Shown piece after piece: positions 5,448 to 6,725 of a stretch of 6,725 nt of DNA. Origin of the DNA: UBA2266 sp964406945 (GTDB lineage: Bacteria; Planctomycetota; Phycisphaerae; Sedimentisphaerales; Anaerobacaceae); assembly GCA_964406945.1 (NCBI GenBank), contig CAYOTO010000079.1, positions 1 through 6,725 of the forward strand. The letters run 5' to 3'. The notes under the pieces were generated by a model. That model was given only the letters and a program-made list of their open reading frames with translations, made no database searches and was not told the origin of the DNA. A program made the position numbers and the translations under genes. Position 1 is the stretch's first letter. Each line of letters opens with the position of its first letter.

Positions 5448-5456
5448 TGCGATAAT
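5448..5456 (+). promoter_or_regulatory. Possible extended -10 promoter for the adaptor gene
   Basis: TGC followed by GATAAT matches an extended -10 box (TGnTATAAT) with one mismatch in the hexamer. The -35 region at 16-18 bp spacing is poor. It lies about 130 bp before the TTG start at 5584 and inside a pair of direct repeats. Confidence 0.25.
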
Positions 5457-5571
5457 GTAGGATATTCTCGTAATGTTTTGCGGGTCCGGGCGTCCTAATT
5501 TGAAGCATGAAGTAAAAAACTGAAAAGTCCACGAAGCGGAGGAGAGCGTCTGGCGAAGCGGAGATGCATGA

Positions 5572-5576
5572 AAGGG
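5572..5576 (+). promoter_or_regulatory. Ribosome binding site deciding a TTG start
   Basis: AAGGG lies 7 nt before TTG 5584. An in-frame TGA at 5569-5571 rules out any start further upstream, and the next candidates lie inside the membrane segment. This fixes the adaptor protein at a TTG codon. Confidence 0.5.
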
Positions 5577-5583
5577 TTGGGGA

Positions 5584-6725
5584 TTGGTTAAGAAAGTTGT
5601 CATATTGTTGGTCATTTTGGCCGTGGTGGGGGGCGGGGGATGGTTCTTTGTCCAGAAAAAGCTGAGGGGCGGGGCGCCGACTGCCACCGTTCGGACCGAG
5701 CAGGTCAAGCGCGGGCGGCTGCTGGAGACGGTCAGTGCGCCGGGTGAGATTGAGCCGCGGGTGAAGGTGGAGCTGAGTGCTAAGGTCAGTGCGCGGATAA
5801 CGGCTTTGCCCTACGACGAGGGGCAGAGGGTTACGGCCGGCGACCCGAACGCCAATCCACCGGTGCCGGCCTCGATTCTTGTCCAGCTCGATTCCAAGGA
5901 CCTGGAGAGTCAGTTGCAGTCGGCTGAGGCCGCTTATGCGGCCCAGGCGGCGCAGATCGAGGTCGAGAAGGCCAGAATCGCCGGGCAGAAGGCGACTCTG
6001 GTGGGCCTGCGGGCTTCCTGTGAGCAGGCCAGGACGGATCTGGAGCGACAGGAGATGCTGCTGGATTCGAATGATATAAGCGTGGCGACTTACGACGCCG
6101 CGAAGCTGAAAGTAGATGAGTATCTCTCGCAATGTGCAGCGGCGGAGCATTCGCTTAAGGCCGCGGAATTGAATTTGAAGGTGCTGGAGCACAATCTGGA
6201 GGCGGCGGACGCAAGAGTGACTCAGGCGCGGGAGGCGCTGAGTTATACGACGATTCGGGCGCCGATAGACGGCGTGGTAACCCGCGTGAACGCCGAGGTG
6301 GGCGAGGTGGTGATTTACGGGACGATGAACAATCCCGGGACGGTCATTATGGAGGTTGGCGACCTGTCGCAGATGCTCGTGGTGGCGCAGGTAGACGAGG
6401 CGGATGTGGGAAAACTGGAGGTGGGCCAGCGCGCGGTGGTTCACGTGGATGCGTATCCGGACAAGGAGTTCGTGGGAAAGGTGCATATGATCGCGCTTTC
6501 TCACACGCTTTCGTATACTCGGACCAAATACTATCGAACGGAGATTCTTCTCGAGGAGACCGAGACTAAGCTGCATTCGGGGTTGACGGCCCATGTCGAT
6601 ATCGAGACGCGGCGGCACGAGGATGTTTTGAAGCTGCCGAGCCAGGCGGTGCTGGGCAAGCAGGTGGACGCGCTGCCTATGGAGATTCGGGAGAATTCGC
6701 CGCTGGTGGACAAGAAAAAGACTTA
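5584..6725 (+). CDS. Periplasmic adaptor (membrane fusion) protein, HlyD/MacA type, 3' end missing
   Basis: Adaptor that links an inner-membrane ABC or RND transporter to the outer envelope. The protein starts MVKKVV and has one N-terminal membrane anchor (about 5-23) with a Gly run. The first half of the lipoyl-like barrel-sandwich is at about 48-110 (VSAPGEIEPRVKVELSAKVSARI), and a long Ala/Glu/Gln-rich coiled-coil hairpin at about 109-218. The second lipoyl half follows: YTTIRAPIDGVVTRVNAEVGEVV (221-243). The beta-barrel starts at about 264 (MLVVAQVDEADVGKLEVGQ). A Pro/Asn-rich insert, DPNANPPVPAS (87-97), interrupts the first lipoyl half. The single anchor and no lipobox suit a MacA-like partner of a MacB-type ABC transporter; that gene would lie to the right and is not seen. 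Translation starts at TTG (see the ribosome binding site). 380 complete codons are visible, and the frame is open at the window edge. Confidence 0.9.
   Translation, partial: MVKKVVILLVILAVVGGGGWFFVQKKLRGGAPTATVRTEQVKRGRLLETVSAPGEIEPRVKVELSAKVSARITALPYDEGQRVTAGDPNANPPVPASILVQLDSKDLESQLQSAEAAYAAQAAQIEVEKARIAGQKATLVGLRASCEQARTDLERQEMLLDSNDISVATYDAAKLKVDEYLSQCAAAEHSLKAAELNLKVLEHNLEAADARVTQAREALSYTTIRAPIDGVVTRVNAEVGEVVIYGTMNNPGTVIMEVGDLSQMLVVAQVDEADVGKLEVGQRAVVHVDAYPDKEFVGKVHMIALSHTLSYTRTKYYRTEILLEETETKLHSGLTAHVDIETRRHEDVLKLPSQAVLGKQVDALPMEIRENSPLVDKKKT

Larger units (their letters stand above)
5238..5583. other. Spacer before the adaptor-protein gene, with short repeats
   Basis: No gene is supported. 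Visible items are a wobble-paired inverted repeat, TGCGTATAC with GTATGCGCA (about 5392-5420), the direct pair AATGTTTTTGCG (5440-5451) and AATGTTTTGCG (5472-5482), and a second direct pair CGAAGCGGAG (5532-5541 and 5554-5563). TGC-GATAAT (5448-5456) resembles an extended -10 element and could be the promoter of the downstream gene, though no good -35 is seen. Confidence 0.4.

Noticed and set aside
5564..5665. ATG at 5564 as the start of the adaptor protein
   Set aside because: It is out of frame with the adaptor domain and stops after about 33 codons (MHERVGDWL onward), so TTG 5584 fits better.
5335..6618. A 427-codon open frame antisense to the adaptor gene
   Set aside because: Its product is extremely rich in His, Arg and Leu, the pattern expected opposite a G+C-rich real gene, and the sense strand clearly encodes a known family.
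1..6725. CRISPR array, insertion sequence or integrase
   Set aside because: No regular repeat-spacer pattern and no transposase or recombinase motif is present on either strand.

Overview
The window looks like part of a flagellar and signalling region from a bacterium of moderate to high G+C. The two-membrane lifestyle (a periplasmic adaptor protein), the FliA/WhiG-type sigma factor, the FlgB-like protein and the long gene-poor spacer would fit the Planctomycetota, perhaps class Phycisphaerae. That placement is an inference from protein style only; no rRNA or other marker gene is present.

Left block (about 46-2826, all minus strand, read right to left): a small MerR-type DNA-binding protein (GTG start), a possible 49-residue leader ORF, a divergent FlgB-like rod protein whose ATG overlaps the stop of that ORF, the FlhG (MinD-like) flagellar number/placement ATPase, and the flagellar sigma factor FliA (sigma-28, GTG start). 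Gaps are short enough for one operon. A near-consensus sigma-28 promoter sits on the flhG stop codon and would let FliA drive its own gene. Its 5' leader of about 130 nt carries three ANGGA motifs, one in a hairpin loop, like those bound by CsrA. The same GGCAAGGAT string forms the Shine-Dalgarno of flhG.

Middle block (about 2827-4038): 1.2 kb with no gene I can defend. It holds a G+C-rich stretch with inverted and direct repeats around 3068-3139, an A+T-rich stretch with a 24-bp near-perfect palindrome (3344-3367) that looks like an operator, a 360-bp stretch open on both strands but without start signals, and a repeat-rich upstream region for the next gene.

Right block (plus strand): a GAF-GGDEF diguanylate cyclase with intact active site and inhibitory I-site, followed by a strong G+C hairpin (probable terminator). 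After a 350-bp spacer comes the start of a membrane-fusion/periplasmic adaptor protein (HlyD/MacA type, TTG start) that runs off the right edge.

Read together, the left block sets flagellar number and late flagellar transcription. The cyclase makes c-di-GMP, which commonly opposes motility, but its link to the flagellar operon is by proximity only. The adaptor protein probably begins an unrelated efflux or export operon.
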